DNA of 64,000 bases from Drancourtella massiliensis (GTDB lineage: Bacteria; Bacillota; Clostridia; Lachnospirales; Lachnospiraceae), in NCBI RefSeq assembly GCF_016900655.1, contig NZ_JACJKH010000002.1, forward strand, positions 124,001 to 188,000, given 5' to 3'. Below, one piece after another: positions 36,607 to 45,753 of this stretch. Made by a program: the position numbers and the translations under genes. Every line of letters begins with the position of its first letter. Positions within the stretch are counted from its first letter, which is position 1. The notes beneath the pieces are model-generated. The model was given only the letters and a program-made list of their open reading frames with translations, ran no database searches and was not told the origin of the DNA.

Positions 36607-36635
36607 TTGCAAAGAATAGAAGAATAAGATATACT
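36607..36635 (+). promoter_or_regulatory. Promoter of the NlpC/P60 hydrolase gene
   Basis: TTGCAA at 36607-36612, 17-base spacer, TATACT at 36630-36635. The leader to the start is 68 bases and A/G rich. Confidence 0.65.
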
Positions 36636-36703
36636 AGACCTTGTAGTGAAAAAAGAAGGACCGAAAGAGTTCGGACATGCAGTTTTAGACAGGAGAGAAG
36701 AGA

Positions 36704-37960
36704 ATGAACAAATTTGGGAAGAGACTGGTGATAGCATTGATGGCTAGCTCAATGCTTGCAACTCCGGTTTATGCGGCACCGAATACCGATGAAATCAAAG
36801 CTGAAAAGGAACAGAAAGAAAAAGAAGTCGAGTCTGTACAGGCACAGCTTCAGACGATGGTTTCCAAGATTTCTGAGACAGAAGAAAAGCTGGTCAGCAA
36901 AGGAGAGGAAATCCAGAAGGCGAAAGAAGATCTCGCCGCAGCTGAGGAAAAACAGCAGCAGCAGTATGAGTCGATGAAAGTCCGGATTAAATATATGTAT
37001 GAACAGGGCGATACGAAAGCTCTGGAAGATCTGTTTACATCAAACAGCATTGCAGACTTTCTGAATCAGGCAGACTATATTGAAACCGTACATAATTACG
37101 ACAGAGAAAAGCTTCAGGAATATGTAGAAACAACAAAAAAGATTGAAAACCTGAAAAAGACCCTGGAAGAAGATCTTGCAAATCTGGAAGAGATGCAGAC
37201 ATCTTTCGAAAGCCAGAAAGAACAATTAAGTCAGACACTGGCTGAGAAACAGGCAGAAGTAGAAAATCTTGATCAGGAGCTTCAGGCAGCGATTGCGCAG
37301 GCAGCAGCAGAAGAAGAGGCAAGAAGAAAGGCGGAAGAGGAAGCCCGGAGAAAGGCGCAGGAGGAAGCGGCTGCAGCAGCGGCGGAAAGCTCTTCCAGTT
37401 CCAATACGACTTCCAGCCAGTCAGGTTCATCGGGAAACCAGAACAGCAATACATCCTCTGGCTCATCCTCGGGGAATACGACATCCAGCAGTGGAAGTTC
37501 TAACAGCGGAAGTTCCAGCAGTGGAAGTTCTAATAGTGGAACATCTAACAGCGGAAGCAGCACATCCAAACCGAGTACAGGTTCCGGATCCAGTTCCAGC
37601 AGTTCAGGCGGATCCAGCACAAGCAATGCAAGTGCTGCAAGTGTGATTGTAAGCGCTGCAAGAAGCTGTCTTGGTACACCGTATGTATGGGGCGGCAACA
37701 CACCGGGATCAGGACTTGACTGTTCCGGTCTTGTAAAATATTGCCACAGTGTGGCAGGTATCAGCGTAGCGAGAACATCCTCCGCTCTTGGAGCAGGCGG
37801 TAAGGCAGTATCCAGCCCGCAGCCGGGAGATGTCGTATGCTATGTTGGACATGTTGGTATCTATATCGGAGGCGGACAGATGATTCACGCACCGCAGCCG
37901 GGAGATGTCGTAAAGGTTCAGAGCGTTTACGGAAGCCCATGGTACAGAAGATACTGGTAA
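36704..37960 (+). CDS. Secreted coiled-coil NlpC/P60 peptidoglycan endopeptidase
   Basis: 418 residues. A signal peptide (about 1-24, cleaved after TPVYA) is followed by a long coiled coil (about 25-225) rich in E, K and Q like that of PcsB/CwlO proteins, then a Ser/Gly/Asn low-complexity linker (about 227-300), and a C-terminal NlpC/P60 domain. Catalytic residues are the cysteine in LDCSGLVKYC, the histidine in GHVGIYIGG and the third polar residue in MIHAP. It should cut stem peptides of peptidoglycan and may be controlled through the coiled coil by FtsEX-type partners. The start ATG 36704 follows AGGAGAGAAGA. Confidence 0.93.
   Translation: MNKFGKRLVIALMASSMLATPVYAAPNTDEIKAEKEQKEKEVESVQAQLQTMVSKISETEEKLVSKGEEIQKAKEDLAAAEEKQQQQYESMKVRIKYMYEQGDTKALEDLFTSNSIADFLNQADYIETVHNYDREKLQEYVETTKKIENLKKTLEEDLANLEEMQTSFESQKEQLSQTLAEKQAEVENLDQELQAAIAQAAAEEEARRKAEEEARRKAQEEAAAAAAESSSSSNTTSSQSGSSGNQNSNTSSGSSSGNTTSSSGSSNSGSSSSGSSNSGTSNSGSSTSKPSTGSGSSSSSSGGSSTSNASAASVIVSAARSCLGTPYVWGGNTPGSGLDCSGLVKYCHSVAGISVARTSSALGAGGKAVSSPQPGDVVCYVGHVGIYIGGGQMIHAPQPGDVVKVQSVYGSPWYRRYW
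37817..37912 (+). repeat. Perfect 21-bp direct repeat inside the NlpC/P60 domain
   Basis: The same 21 bases occur at 37817-37837 and 37892-37912, 75 bases apart, in the same frame, each encoding PQPGDVV. The stretch between them encodes the catalytic histidine region. Confidence 0.9.
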
Positions 37961-37987
37961 AATCAACGTAAAATATAAGAATTCATG

Positions 37988-38018
37988 AAAAAACGGCTTG
38001 CATGGCCGTTTTTTCTAT
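37988..38018 (+). terminator. Intrinsic terminator of the NlpC/P60 gene
   Basis: AAAAAACGGC (37988-37997) and GCCGTTTTTT (38005-38014), 7-base loop, T-rich end. Confidence 0.9.
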
Positions 38019-38140
38019 GTTATACTACGAATGTTGCAAAAAAACACGCATGCGGTTACTTTCGGCGGTGCCGGCAAAAGCGCGGTTCCGGAAGGCAGAA
38101 ACATGCGGAAGTAAAAAACCACAAATATGGAGGAAAAAAC

Positions 38141-38896
38141 ATGAGCGTTATTTCAATGAAACAACTTTTGGAAGCCGGTGTTCACTTTGGACATCAGACA
38201 AGAAGATGGAACCCTAAGATGGCTGAGTACATCTACACAGAGAGAAACGGAATCTACATCATCGACTTACAGAAATCCGTTGGAAAAGTAGATGAGGCTT
38301 ATCAGGCAGTATCCGATATCGCAGCAGAAGGCGGCACAATCCTTTTCGTAGGAACAAAGAAACAGGCTCAGGATGCTATCAAAACAGAAGCAGAGCGCTG
38401 CGGAATGTTCTATGTAAACGAAAGATGGCTTGGCGGTATGCTGACAAACTTCAAGACAATCCAGAGCAGAATCGAGCGTTTAAAAGAGATCGAAGCAATG
38501 GCTGAAGACGGAACATTTGACGTGCTTCCGAAGAAAGAAGTTATCGCATTAAAGAAAGAATGGGAAAAACTTGAGAAAAACCTTGGCGGTATCAAGAACA
38601 TGAAGAGACTGCCTGACGCTATTTTCGTAGTAGATCCTAAGAAAGAAAGAATCTGTGTTCAGGAAGCACATACACTTGGAATTCCGCTGATCGGTATCGC
38701 TGATACAAACTGTGATCCGGAAGAACTGGATTATGTAATCCCGGGAAATGACGATGCAATCAGAGCAGTTAAACTGATCGTTTCCAAGATGGCAGACGCT
38801 GTTGTAGAAGCAAATCAGGGAGCAACTGGCGAAGAAGTATTCGAAGGCGAAGATACAGAAGCAGTTGAAGAAGCAGAAGAAACTGTAGAAGAATAA
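38141..38896 (+). CDS. rpsB: 30S ribosomal protein S2
   Basis: 251 residues. The frame is open from 37985, which lies in the preceding terminator, but ATG 38141 has TATGGAGGAAAAAAC and the standard start [20 protein letters not shown]. The S2 blocks [20 protein letters not shown] and [23 protein letters not shown] are intact. The C-terminal tail is an acidic run. It is followed after 34 bases by tsf, the standard operon. Confidence 0.98.
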   Translation: MSVISMKQLLEAGVHFGHQTRRWNPKMAEYIYTERNGIYIIDLQKSVGKVDEAYQAVSDIAAEGGTILFVGTKKQAQDAIKTEAERCGMFYVNERWLGGMLTNFKTIQSRIERLKEIEAMAEDGTFDVLPKKEVIALKKEWEKLEKNLGGIKNMKRLPDAIFVVDPKKERICVQEAHTLGIPLIGIADTNCDPEELDYVIPGNDDAIRAVKLIVSKMADAVVEANQGATGEEVFEGEDTEAVEEAEETVEE

Positions 38897-38930
38897 TCCA
38901 TTTCGTACTAAGATTCAGGAGGAAAGCAAA

Positions 38931-39851
38931 ATGGCAGTTACAGCAAGCATGGTAAAAGAATTAAGAGAAATGACAGGCGCAGGAATGATGGACTGTAAAA
39001 AAGCTCTTAATGAAACAAACGGCGACATGGACGCAGCCGTTGAATTTTTAAGAAAAAATGGTCAGGCAAAGGCTGAGAAGAAAGCTGGAAGAATCGCAGC
39101 AGAAGGTCTTGTTAAAGCAGCTGTAAAAGATGACAAGGTAGCAGCAATCGTAGAAGTAAACTCTGAAACAGACTTCGTTGCAAAGAACGCAGAGTTCCAG
39201 GGATTTGTTGATGCTGTAGTAAACCAGGCTCTGAATACAGAAGCAGCTGATATGGACGCATTCATGGCTGAAGCATGGAACGCAGATCCGTCCAAGACAG
39301 TTCAGGATGCCCTGACAGAAAAGATCTCTGTGATCGGAGAAAAACTGAACATCAGAAGATTTGAGAAAATCACATCTGAAGGATGCGTTGTTGCATACAT
39401 TCACGGCGGCGGAAGAATCGGTGTTCTTGTAGAAGCTGATACAAACGTTGTAAACGATGAAATCAAAGCATGCTTAAAGAACGTAGCAATGCAGGTAGCA
39501 GCTATGTCTCCGAAGTACGTATCCCGTGATGAAGTTTCTCAGGAATTCATGGATCACGAAAAAGAAATCCTTCTTGCTCAGGCTAAGAAAGAAAATCCGA
39601 ACAAGCCGGACAACATTATCGAAAAGATGATCATCGGACGTCTCAACAAAGAACTCAAAGAGTTCTGTCTGTTAGATCAGGTATACGTTCAGGACAGTGA
39701 CCTGACAGTTGGAAAATATGTAGAAAAAGTTGCAAAAGAGAACAACGCAGAAGTTACTGTTAAGAAATTCGTTCGTTTTGAAACAGGCGAAGGAATCGAA
39801 AAGAAAGTTGACGACTTTGCAGCAGAAGTAGCAGCTCAGGCTGGTATGTAA
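38931..39851 (+). CDS. tsf: Elongation factor Ts
   Basis: 306 residues, ATG 38931 after CAGGAGGAAAGCAAA. The UBA-like start VKELREMTGAGMMDCKKAL and the EF-Tu contact block VEVNSETDFVAKN are clear, and the C-terminal core is full length. It exchanges GDP for GTP on EF-Tu. It forms an operon with rpsB closed by a terminator; pyrH and frr do not follow as they do in many bacteria. Confidence 0.98.
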   Translation: MAVTASMVKELREMTGAGMMDCKKALNETNGDMDAAVEFLRKNGQAKAEKKAGRIAAEGLVKAAVKDDKVAAIVEVNSETDFVAKNAEFQGFVDAVVNQALNTEAADMDAFMAEAWNADPSKTVQDALTEKISVIGEKLNIRRFEKITSEGCVVAYIHGGGRIGVLVEADTNVVNDEIKACLKNVAMQVAAMSPKYVSRDEVSQEFMDHEKEILLAQAKKENPNKPDNIIEKMIIGRLNKELKEFCLLDQVYVQDSDLTVGKYVEKVAKENNAEVTVKKFVRFETGEGIEKKVDDFAAEVAAQAGM

Positions 39852-39868
39852 TTTTTAAAAGTATTAGG

Positions 39869-39912
39869 GCCCTTGAAGATACCCGTTTTGCGGGATTTTC
39901 AAGGGCTTTTTT
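39869..39912 (+). terminator. Intrinsic terminator of rpsB-tsf
   Basis: GCCCTTGAA...ACCCG pairs with CGGGA...TTCAAGGGC (39869-39885 with 39891-39906), followed by six T. Confidence 0.92.
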
Positions 39913-40017
39913 GTATCGAAGAAAATTGACCGCTTTTATAACACAACAAAAGGTGATATAATGTTTCAAGACAGTGACTTAAAGTGACAGCGACTTAAAG
40001 TAAAAAGGAGATGAAGG

Positions 40018-41313
40018 ATGAAACGATTGGCTGCGGGGATTCTCTGCCTTGCAGGAGCGGTGCTCCTTTGTGGAGCCTGGACGCAATTTCGCTGGAATCA
40101 GTTTGAGATACCTGAGATTATTGGTTCGGAAATTGCCGGTGTGGGAAAATCCGAGGATGAAGCATGCCGGGAATGGTTTTCGGATTATACAGATGCGCTT
40201 CAGGGAATGAATGTGCCGTACGAATACCGGATTTACGATGCCGTTCTGAATCAGGTGGAAGTGCTGGACGGCAATGGTTATGTGCAGCTGGATTACACCA
40301 TGGTACCGGCCGCTGTGAACAGTGAAATCATTCAGAATCTGGAACTGGTGTATCTGGGCGGTCAGGGAGCGGACCATGCCCTGTCCGGTATTGATTCAAG
40401 ATATCTTTACCTGGGACAGATGGTAGTAAGACTGGAGGAGGAAAACGGAATCTATAAGATTACGGAAAAAATGCGTCCGGTGGATTATCAGATTCAGTCT
40501 CCGGAATTTCAGGAGGAGATCCGGACACCTCAAACCCAGCATTATGCGATGCGGACAGACAGAGAAGAGACCTATTATATTGATGACGGAGTGCTTTATG
40601 TTACCTATGACGGCGGAGGGACCTTTGCAGAGGTACCGGATGGCTATGAAAGAGTCTGCCGGGAGACAAACGGCCTGTATGATGAAAACCTGGAGGATGG
40701 AAGTTATCTGATATCTCCGGAGTTTACCGCATTTCTCGGATTTGACAGTGAGGGGACTGTTATGATTTACAGTACCGATCAGGGAGCAGTCTGGCAGGAG
40801 AGCAGGATCACAGATCTGGGATATAAAGCGGGTACGTACCTGTCAAGAATCGGAGATGGCTGTGTGGCGGTTTTTGCTATGGACCGGTCGCTCGGAACGG
40901 ATTATTATGGGATCTGGATGACGGACGATATGAAAACATGGAGACAGATTTCCACTGGCGAGAGCATGATGACCAATGTAAGTGCCGCGTTCTGGGTCGA
41001 TGCTCAGACAGGATATTATGCATCCGGACAGGAGCAGAGTGTATTTTACCGGACTGTCGATCAGGGACAGACCTGGCAGGAAATCACGCTTCCTCAGGCG
41101 GATGCGGTTATCGAAAAGATGGGATACAATCCATTTGACCAGGTGGAGCAGTTCTATCTGGAAAACGGTGTTTATTATATGGTCGTTGGGCAGGGGGACG
41201 ATGGAGATTATACGGATCAGGGAAATCTGATCAAAGCATTGTTCCGGTCCGAGGATGGAGAACAGTTTACATTTGAAAAAGAAATCACAGATTCTTTGCA
41301 GGAAGCAGGATAG
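40018..41313 (+). CDS. Exported Asp-box beta-propeller-like protein of unknown function
   Basis: 431 residues with one N-terminal hydrophobic segment (about 4-22) that acts as a signal anchor; the cysteines there (LCLAG, LLCGAW) do not fit a good lipobox. From about residue 195 the protein has Asp-box motifs of the BNR/sialidase kind: TYDGGGTF, STDQGAVWQ and TVDQGQTWQ, with further variants, indicating a beta-propeller. No sialidase arginine triad is evident, so catalysis is not claimed. The next gene starts nine bases after the stop and encodes a membrane protein, so the two probably work together at the cell surface. Confidence 0.75.
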   Translation: MKRLAAGILCLAGAVLLCGAWTQFRWNQFEIPEIIGSEIAGVGKSEDEACREWFSDYTDALQGMNVPYEYRIYDAVLNQVEVLDGNGYVQLDYTMVPAAVNSEIIQNLELVYLGGQGADHALSGIDSRYLYLGQMVVRLEEENGIYKITEKMRPVDYQIQSPEFQEEIRTPQTQHYAMRTDREETYYIDDGVLYVTYDGGGTFAEVPDGYERVCRETNGLYDENLEDGSYLISPEFTAFLGFDSEGTVMIYSTDQGAVWQESRITDLGYKAGTYLSRIGDGCVAVFAMDRSLGTDYYGIWMTDDMKTWRQISTGESMMTNVSAAFWVDAQTGYYASGQEQSVFYRTVDQGQTWQEITLPQADAVIEKMGYNPFDQVEQFYLENGVYYMVVGQGDDGDYTDQGNLIKALFRSEDGEQFTFEKEITDSLQEAG

Positions 41314-41322
41314 GAGGACAAG

Positions 41323-42360
41323 ATGACGAAGAAAATTTGGAGATTACTTTGCATTCTTTCGCTGTTTCTTGCGGGAATGCTTTTATTTGAAGGAGGAATC
41401 CTGTTTTTTCAGTATGGGGCAAGACGGGAAGGCCTTTACTCCGCTTTTGCAGGAGGATGTGCCGCACTGTTTTTCCTGACTGCATTTGTGAGAAGCTTTG
41501 GAGAAGAAGGACAGAAAGAATACAAAACCTGGAAGATGGCTCTTGCGGAAGGGAGTGCTGCACTTGTCTCCACAGGGGCGGCCCTTTATGTATTCCGGTA
41601 TCAGCCGTTGGGTTTTCAGTTCAGGACTGCCGGAATTGTACTGTGTGCGGCTCTGGTTTTTATCTGGCAGAGCCTGTTCAGCAGAAAAAGCAGACGGTTG
41701 CAGGAAGAAAAGATGAAAAAGACACTGATGGGGCTGTTCCCGGAATGCCGCGATCAGACTCAGCTTACAGAAGCCCCCCGGATTGATGAGCAGGTGCAGA
41801 AGACTCTTCTGGTAAAAATGCAGATCTGGGAGCTCAGATGGTGTATTGGACTTCTGGCCGTGGGACTGATTGCAGGCCTGGCGGCGAATATTAGAGGGAA
41901 CTGGCAGATCTGGTTCCTTGGACTGGTCATTGCAGTGGGATTTGCGTGGCTTTGCGGAAGAGACAGTATCCACACGGCAAGAATTCTGTCAGAATTTGTG
42001 GAAAGGCAGCAGAGCAGAGAGATGATTATTTTTTTCCTGTGCTACTACAGCAGGGCCAAAAGACGGTGGGAAAGCATGATTCCGACACTGCAGATCTATC
42101 TTCCGATTGCACTCTGCCAGAGCTCGGAATACGATAAAGCGCTGGACCTGCTTGCGTGTATGAAGAAACGGCCGGAGGAAGAGGCGTATTATCTTGTATG
42201 GGAGGCAGAAGCGCTGAAGGCAAAAGAGGACTGGGGTGCCCTGAAAGAGACGCTTGGAAAACTGAAAGAGGCAATTCCTCATATGCCGAAAGCAAGACGT
42301 GCTGAGATGGAAGAGAAGTATCAGTCATACGAAAGAATATGGAAAGAGAAAGGGGAATGA
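41323..42360 (+). CDS. Polytopic membrane protein with helical-repeat cytosolic tail
   Basis: 345 residues, ATG 41323 after TAGGAGGACAAG. Membrane segments are at about residues 7-28, 36-54, 68-88, 95-113, 172-190 and 193-211. The last 120 residues are soluble and helix-rich, with TPR-like helix pairs (ALCQSSEYDKALDLLACM, AYYLVWEAEALKAKEDWGAL). I do not recognise the family. It follows the Asp-box protein by nine bases and is followed by a MATE exporter at a similar distance, so the three form an apparent operon. Confidence 0.72.
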   Translation: MTKKIWRLLCILSLFLAGMLLFEGGILFFQYGARREGLYSAFAGGCAALFFLTAFVRSFGEEGQKEYKTWKMALAEGSAALVSTGAALYVFRYQPLGFQFRTAGIVLCAALVFIWQSLFSRKSRRLQEEKMKKTLMGLFPECRDQTQLTEAPRIDEQVQKTLLVKMQIWELRWCIGLLAVGLIAGLAANIRGNWQIWFLGLVIAVGFAWLCGRDSIHTARILSEFVERQQSREMIIFFLCYYSRAKRRWESMIPTLQIYLPIALCQSSEYDKALDLLACMKKRPEEEAYYLVWEAEALKAKEDWGALKETLGKLKEAIPHMPKARRAEMEEKYQSYERIWKEKGE

Positions 42361-42364
42361 TGGT

Positions 42365-43708
42365 ATGAGAGAGAGTGATTCCGCCACACTAATGACTGAG
42401 GGATCAATTTGGAAGAAGATTACTTTTTTTGCAGTGCCCATTTTTCTGGGCAATCTGTTTCAACAGATGTATAATACAGCGGATTCGCTGATAGTCGGTA
42501 ATTTTCTTGGAAGCAATGCGCTGGCTGCGGTCAGCTCGTCAGGAAATCTGATCTATCTGATGATCGGATTTTTCAATGGAATCGCACTTGGAGCAGGAGT
42601 TGTGATTGCGCGATATTTTGGGGCAAGAGACCAGGAGAACGTGGAGAAGGCAGTACATACAACGGTAGCTTTCGGAATCGTGGCGAGTATTGTCCTGACG
42701 ATTGTCGGAGTATTCTTTGCCCCTCAGATTCTTGTCTGGATGCAGACGCCGGCTAATGTCATGCCGGAGTCAACGGAATATTTCCGGGTCTACTTTATGG
42801 GATCCGCGGGATTTGTCATGTACAATATGTTCGTAGGAATCCTGCAGGCAGTGGGAGACAGCAAACATCCATTGTATTATCTGATTCTGTCATCCATAAT
42901 TAATGTAGTTCTGGATATTGTGTTTATTACGGTATTTGATATGGGAGTGGGCGGAGCTGCCTTTGCTACCGATATTTCTCAGGTGGTCAGCGCTGTACTC
43001 TGTATGATCCAGTTGATGCGGTCCAAAGCGGAATACCGTCTGAACCTGCGGAAAATCCGGTTTGAATGGGATATCTTTAAACAGGTGATTCAGTTCGGTC
43101 TTCCATCCGGATTTCAGAATTCCATCATCGCCATTGCAAATGTTGTAGTACAGTCCAATATCAATTCCTTTGGCGAAATGGCCATGGCAGGATGCGGAGC
43201 ATACTCCAAAATCGAGGGGTTCGGATTCCTGCCGATCACCAGCTTCACAATGGCACTTACCACATTTGTCAGTCAGAATCTGGGAGCGAAGAATTATGAG
43301 CGCACGAAAAAGGGTGCAAGATTCGGTATTGCCTGTGCCATGATTCTGGCGGAGGTCATTGGCATTATTATCTTTATTGCGGCACCGGTCTTTGTCGCGG
43401 CGTTTGACCGGACACCGGAGGTGATTGTATTTGGAACCGAGAGGGCACGGACATCTGCGCTGTTCTACTTCCTGCTGGCGTATTCGCACTCTATAGCGGC
43501 GGTACTGAGAGGAGCCGGCAAATCCGTTATACCTATGATTGTCATGATGATTTTCTGGTGCGTGATCCGTGTGGCGGTGCTGACAGGCGTGTCGATTTTG
43601 ATTCCGTCTATTGCGGTAGTTTACTGGATCTATCCGCTGACATGGACTTTGAGTTCTGTCGCATTTTTTATCTACTATAAAAAGGCAAACTGGCTGTATG
43701 CCTTTTAA
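42365..43708 (+). CDS. MATE family efflux transporter
   Basis: 447 residues from ATG 42365 (AAAGGGGAATG upstream); a longer frame from 42299 lies within the previous gene. Twelve membrane helices in two similar halves, with the family start FAVPIFLGNLFQQMYNTADSLIVGNFLG and the matching second-half segment FGLPSGFQNSIIAIANVVVQ. It should export a cationic compound with Na+ or H+. The substrate cannot be read from sequence. A second, divergent MATE protein lies at 56558. Confidence 0.92.
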   Translation: MRESDSATLMTEGSIWKKITFFAVPIFLGNLFQQMYNTADSLIVGNFLGSNALAAVSSSGNLIYLMIGFFNGIALGAGVVIARYFGARDQENVEKAVHTTVAFGIVASIVLTIVGVFFAPQILVWMQTPANVMPESTEYFRVYFMGSAGFVMYNMFVGILQAVGDSKHPLYYLILSSIINVVLDIVFITVFDMGVGGAAFATDISQVVSAVLCMIQLMRSKAEYRLNLRKIRFEWDIFKQVIQFGLPSGFQNSIIAIANVVVQSNINSFGEMAMAGCGAYSKIEGFGFLPITSFTMALTTFVSQNLGAKNYERTKKGARFGIACAMILAEVIGIIIFIAAPVFVAAFDRTPEVIVFGTERARTSALFYFLLAYSHSIAAVLRGAGKSVIPMIVMMIFWCVIRVAVLTGVSILIPSIAVVYWIYPLTWTLSSVAFFIYYKKANWLYAF

Positions 43709-43717
43709 GACAAAGAG

Positions 43718-43770
43718 AGCTTCGGTATTGAACTGTCCGATACACAGGAGATTCAGACCGGAGCTTTTTT
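43718..43770 (+). terminator. Likely terminator after the first MATE gene
   Basis: AGCTTCGGT (43718-43726) pairs with ACCGGAGCT (43757-43765, one G-U), followed by six T. The loop is long but has internal pairing (CTGT with ACAG). Confidence 0.6.
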
Positions 43771-43819
43771 GTGTATTTATGAAGATTATTAAGAAAAACG
43801 AAAGATTGGTCGAAGCAGA

Positions 43820-43862
43820 TTGACAAACATAATATCCTAGTGTACTATTTAACTAGTTCACT
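43820..43862 (+). promoter_or_regulatory. Promoter and overlapping operator of the GntR-ABC cassette
   Basis: TTGACA (43820-43825), 17-base spacer, TACTAT (43843-43848). An inverted repeat AGTGTACTA (43839-43847) - six bases - TAGTTCACT (43854-43862), with one mismatch, covers the -10. This is where a YtrA-type GntR repressor encoded by the next gene would bind. Confidence 0.8.
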
Positions 43863-43883
43863 GATACAGAAAGGAGGACAAGA

Positions 43884-44249
43884 ATGGAATATCGTGTTGA
43901 AGCACCGATCTACATGCAGGTTATCAGAGATATTAAAAAGCGGATCGTCCGCAGACAGCTGCTTCCCGGAGAAAAGCTTCCGTCCAACAGAGAGCTTGCC
44001 GTTCTTTATAAGGTGAATCCGAATACGGCGGCAAGAATCTATAAAGAGATGGAAGCGGAAGGATATTGTTATACAAAGCGGGGACTTGGAACTTTCATTA
44101 CGGAGGACGAAAAGATGCAGGAAGAGTTAAGGAAAGAGATGGCAGAGGCACTATTAAGTGGATTTATAAAAGAAATGCTGGATCTTGGATTTAGTAAAAA
44201 CGAAATCATTACCCGGATAGAAGCATTTGATGAGGAGGAAGAGTTATGA
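43884..44249 (+). CDS. GntR family repressor, YtrA subfamily
   Basis: 121 residues. The winged helix-turn-helix is PIYMQVIRDIKKRIVRRQLLPG, LPSNRELAVLYKVNPNTAARIYKEME and GLGTFITE. There is only a short helical tail instead of an effector domain, which defines the YtrA type. These repressors control adjacent ABC exporter genes and respond to cell-wall drugs in Bacillus. The stop overlaps the ATPase gene start as ATGA. A matching operator lies over its own promoter. Confidence 0.92.
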   Translation: MEYRVEAPIYMQVIRDIKKRIVRRQLLPGEKLPSNRELAVLYKVNPNTAARIYKEMEAEGYCYTKRGLGTFITEDEKMQEELRKEMAEALLSGFIKEMLDLGFSKNEIITRIEAFDEEEEL

Positions 44250-44932
44250 TTGCAGAAAGCAGAAGACTGACCAAGGCATTTATGGGAAAGAAAGCGGTAA
44301 AGGATGTTTCGCTGAAGATACGAAGTGGATCAATTTACGGGCTTCTTGGACCGAATGGAAGCGGGAAAACAACCTGGATGAAGATGATGACAGGATTTAT
44401 CAAGCCGACACAGGGGGAAGTTGTTTTTGACGGGGCTCCATGGAATTACCGGGCGAAGAATCAGGTTGCCTACATGTCAACAGAGCCGTTTTACTACGAT
44501 TTTATGAATATCGGCATGGTAGGAAAATACTACAGCGACTTTTTTGAAGAATTTGATCAGAAAAAGTTCCACGATCTGATTGCTAAAGTAGGTCTCTCGG
44601 AAGAAATGAAAATGCGGGAGATTTCCACCGGTATGATGGCAAAGCTGAAGGTGATCGCAACGCTTTCGAGAAAAGCGATGCTGTACATGCTGGATGAACC
44701 GCTAAATGGTATCGATCTGAAGGCAAGAGAAGAGATTATTGATGTCATTCTGACAACAGTCAGCGAGAAAAATGCAGTGATCATTTCTACACATCTGATT
44801 GAGGAGATTGAGTCCTTTATCGACCACGCCATCTTTATGAAAGACGGCAGTGTGATTTATGAATGTGACGTAGAAGAAGAACGAATGCGTTCCGGAAGAA
44901 GCGCGGCTGATCTGTACAGGGAACTGATGTAA
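44246..44932 (+). CDS. ABC transporter ATP-binding protein
   Basis: 228 residues. Walker A is LLGPNGSGKTTWMKMM, the Q-loop region is YMSTEPFYYDF, the signature is degenerate (REISTGMMAKLKVIA instead of LSGGQ), Walker B is AMLYMLDEPLNGID, and the switch histidine is in ISTHLIEEIE. The short length and the degenerate signature are typical of YtrB-like ATPases. It pairs with the permease 13 bases downstream and is coupled to the GntR gene by a four-base overlap. Confidence 0.93.
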   Translation: MIAESRRLTKAFMGKKAVKDVSLKIRSGSIYGLLGPNGSGKTTWMKMMTGFIKPTQGEVVFDGAPWNYRAKNQVAYMSTEPFYYDFMNIGMVGKYYSDFFEEFDQKKFHDLIAKVGLSEEMKMREISTGMMAKLKVIATLSRKAMLYMLDEPLNGIDLKAREEIIDVILTTVSEKNAVIISTHLIEEIESFIDHAIFMKDGSVIYECDVEEERMRSGRSAADLYRELM

Positions 44933-44945
44933 AGGGGGAAGGAAA

Positions 44946-45704
44946 ATGGGAAATCTGATTAAGTATGAATGGAGAAAGCAAAGACTGACTAGAATTTTGA
45001 TCTTGGCCTGCCTTCTGGCTTTTATTGTACTTTTTTTAATCGGCGGTCTGATCAAAAATGAAACCATAGTTGCGGTCAGTATTTTAATTATCACATTCGC
45101 AGGGATGTTTGGCATCTTTTACGTAGGAATTGAAAATCTGGTGATTTTAAACAGGGACCTGAAGACAAAGCAGAGTTATATGCTCTGGATGGTACCGCAT
45201 TCCACATACGAGATTCTTGGAGCAAAACTGATTGCAGGAATTCTTCAGATGGTATTTGTCTTTCTTGCATTTTTTGCTGCAGGAGTGGTAACCGTCACTG
45301 TGACAGCGGCAAGTGAAGGATCTCTGGGAGATCTTTTGAGATCTTTGGGACGGCTCTTTAAGGAAGTCACAAACAGTAATGTTGACTGGGGGGCTTTTTT
45401 CGGAGTCTGCCTGCTTCTTCTGATCTCCTGGATTAATGTAATGATGGTAGGTTTTCTCGCAATCATTCTGACAAGAACGGTGCTGCTGAATGCAAGATTT
45501 GGAGGAGTGATTGCAGTGATCGTATTTTTCCTGATCAACATCGGGATTGAGAGGATCTATGTACTTTTCGATTCCCTCATTGATATGGCACCGCTTGGCG
45601 GGATGGGCGGAGTCAGCCTCTTTGACTACATTTTCTATATTGTCATGACAGTCCTGGCATTTTTCCTGACCGGATGGATTGCAGATGAGAAGCTGAGTGT
45701 CTGA
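44946..45704 (+). CDS. ABC transporter permease (ABC-2 like)
   Basis: 252 residues with six membrane segments, at about 18-38, 42-65, 95-120, 150-175, 182-205 and 222-245. ATG 44946 follows AAAGGGGGAAGGAAA. It belongs with the ATPase and GntR regulator as a one-permease exporter cassette. No substrate is apparent. The 129 bases after the stop hold the promoter of the large fusion gene and no terminator that I can identify. Confidence 0.85.
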   Translation: MGNLIKYEWRKQRLTRILILACLLAFIVLFLIGGLIKNETIVAVSILIITFAGMFGIFYVGIENLVILNRDLKTKQSYMLWMVPHSTYEILGAKLIAGILQMVFVFLAFFAAGVVTVTVTAASEGSLGDLLRSLGRLFKEVTNSNVDWGAFFGVCLLLLISWINVMMVGFLAIILTRTVLLNARFGGVIAVIVFFLINIGIERIYVLFDSLIDMAPLGGMGGVSLFDYIFYIVMTVLAFFLTGWIADEKLSV

Positions 45705-45753
45705 TAGAAGGAAGATCATAAAAAATACTTATAATATAATTAAAAATCATAAT

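Noticed and set aside
37485-37610. Tandem repeats in the Ser/Gly linker as a CRISPR-like or phase-variable array
   Set aside because: The repeats are imperfect, coding, and explained by a low-complexity Ser/Gly/Asn linker.
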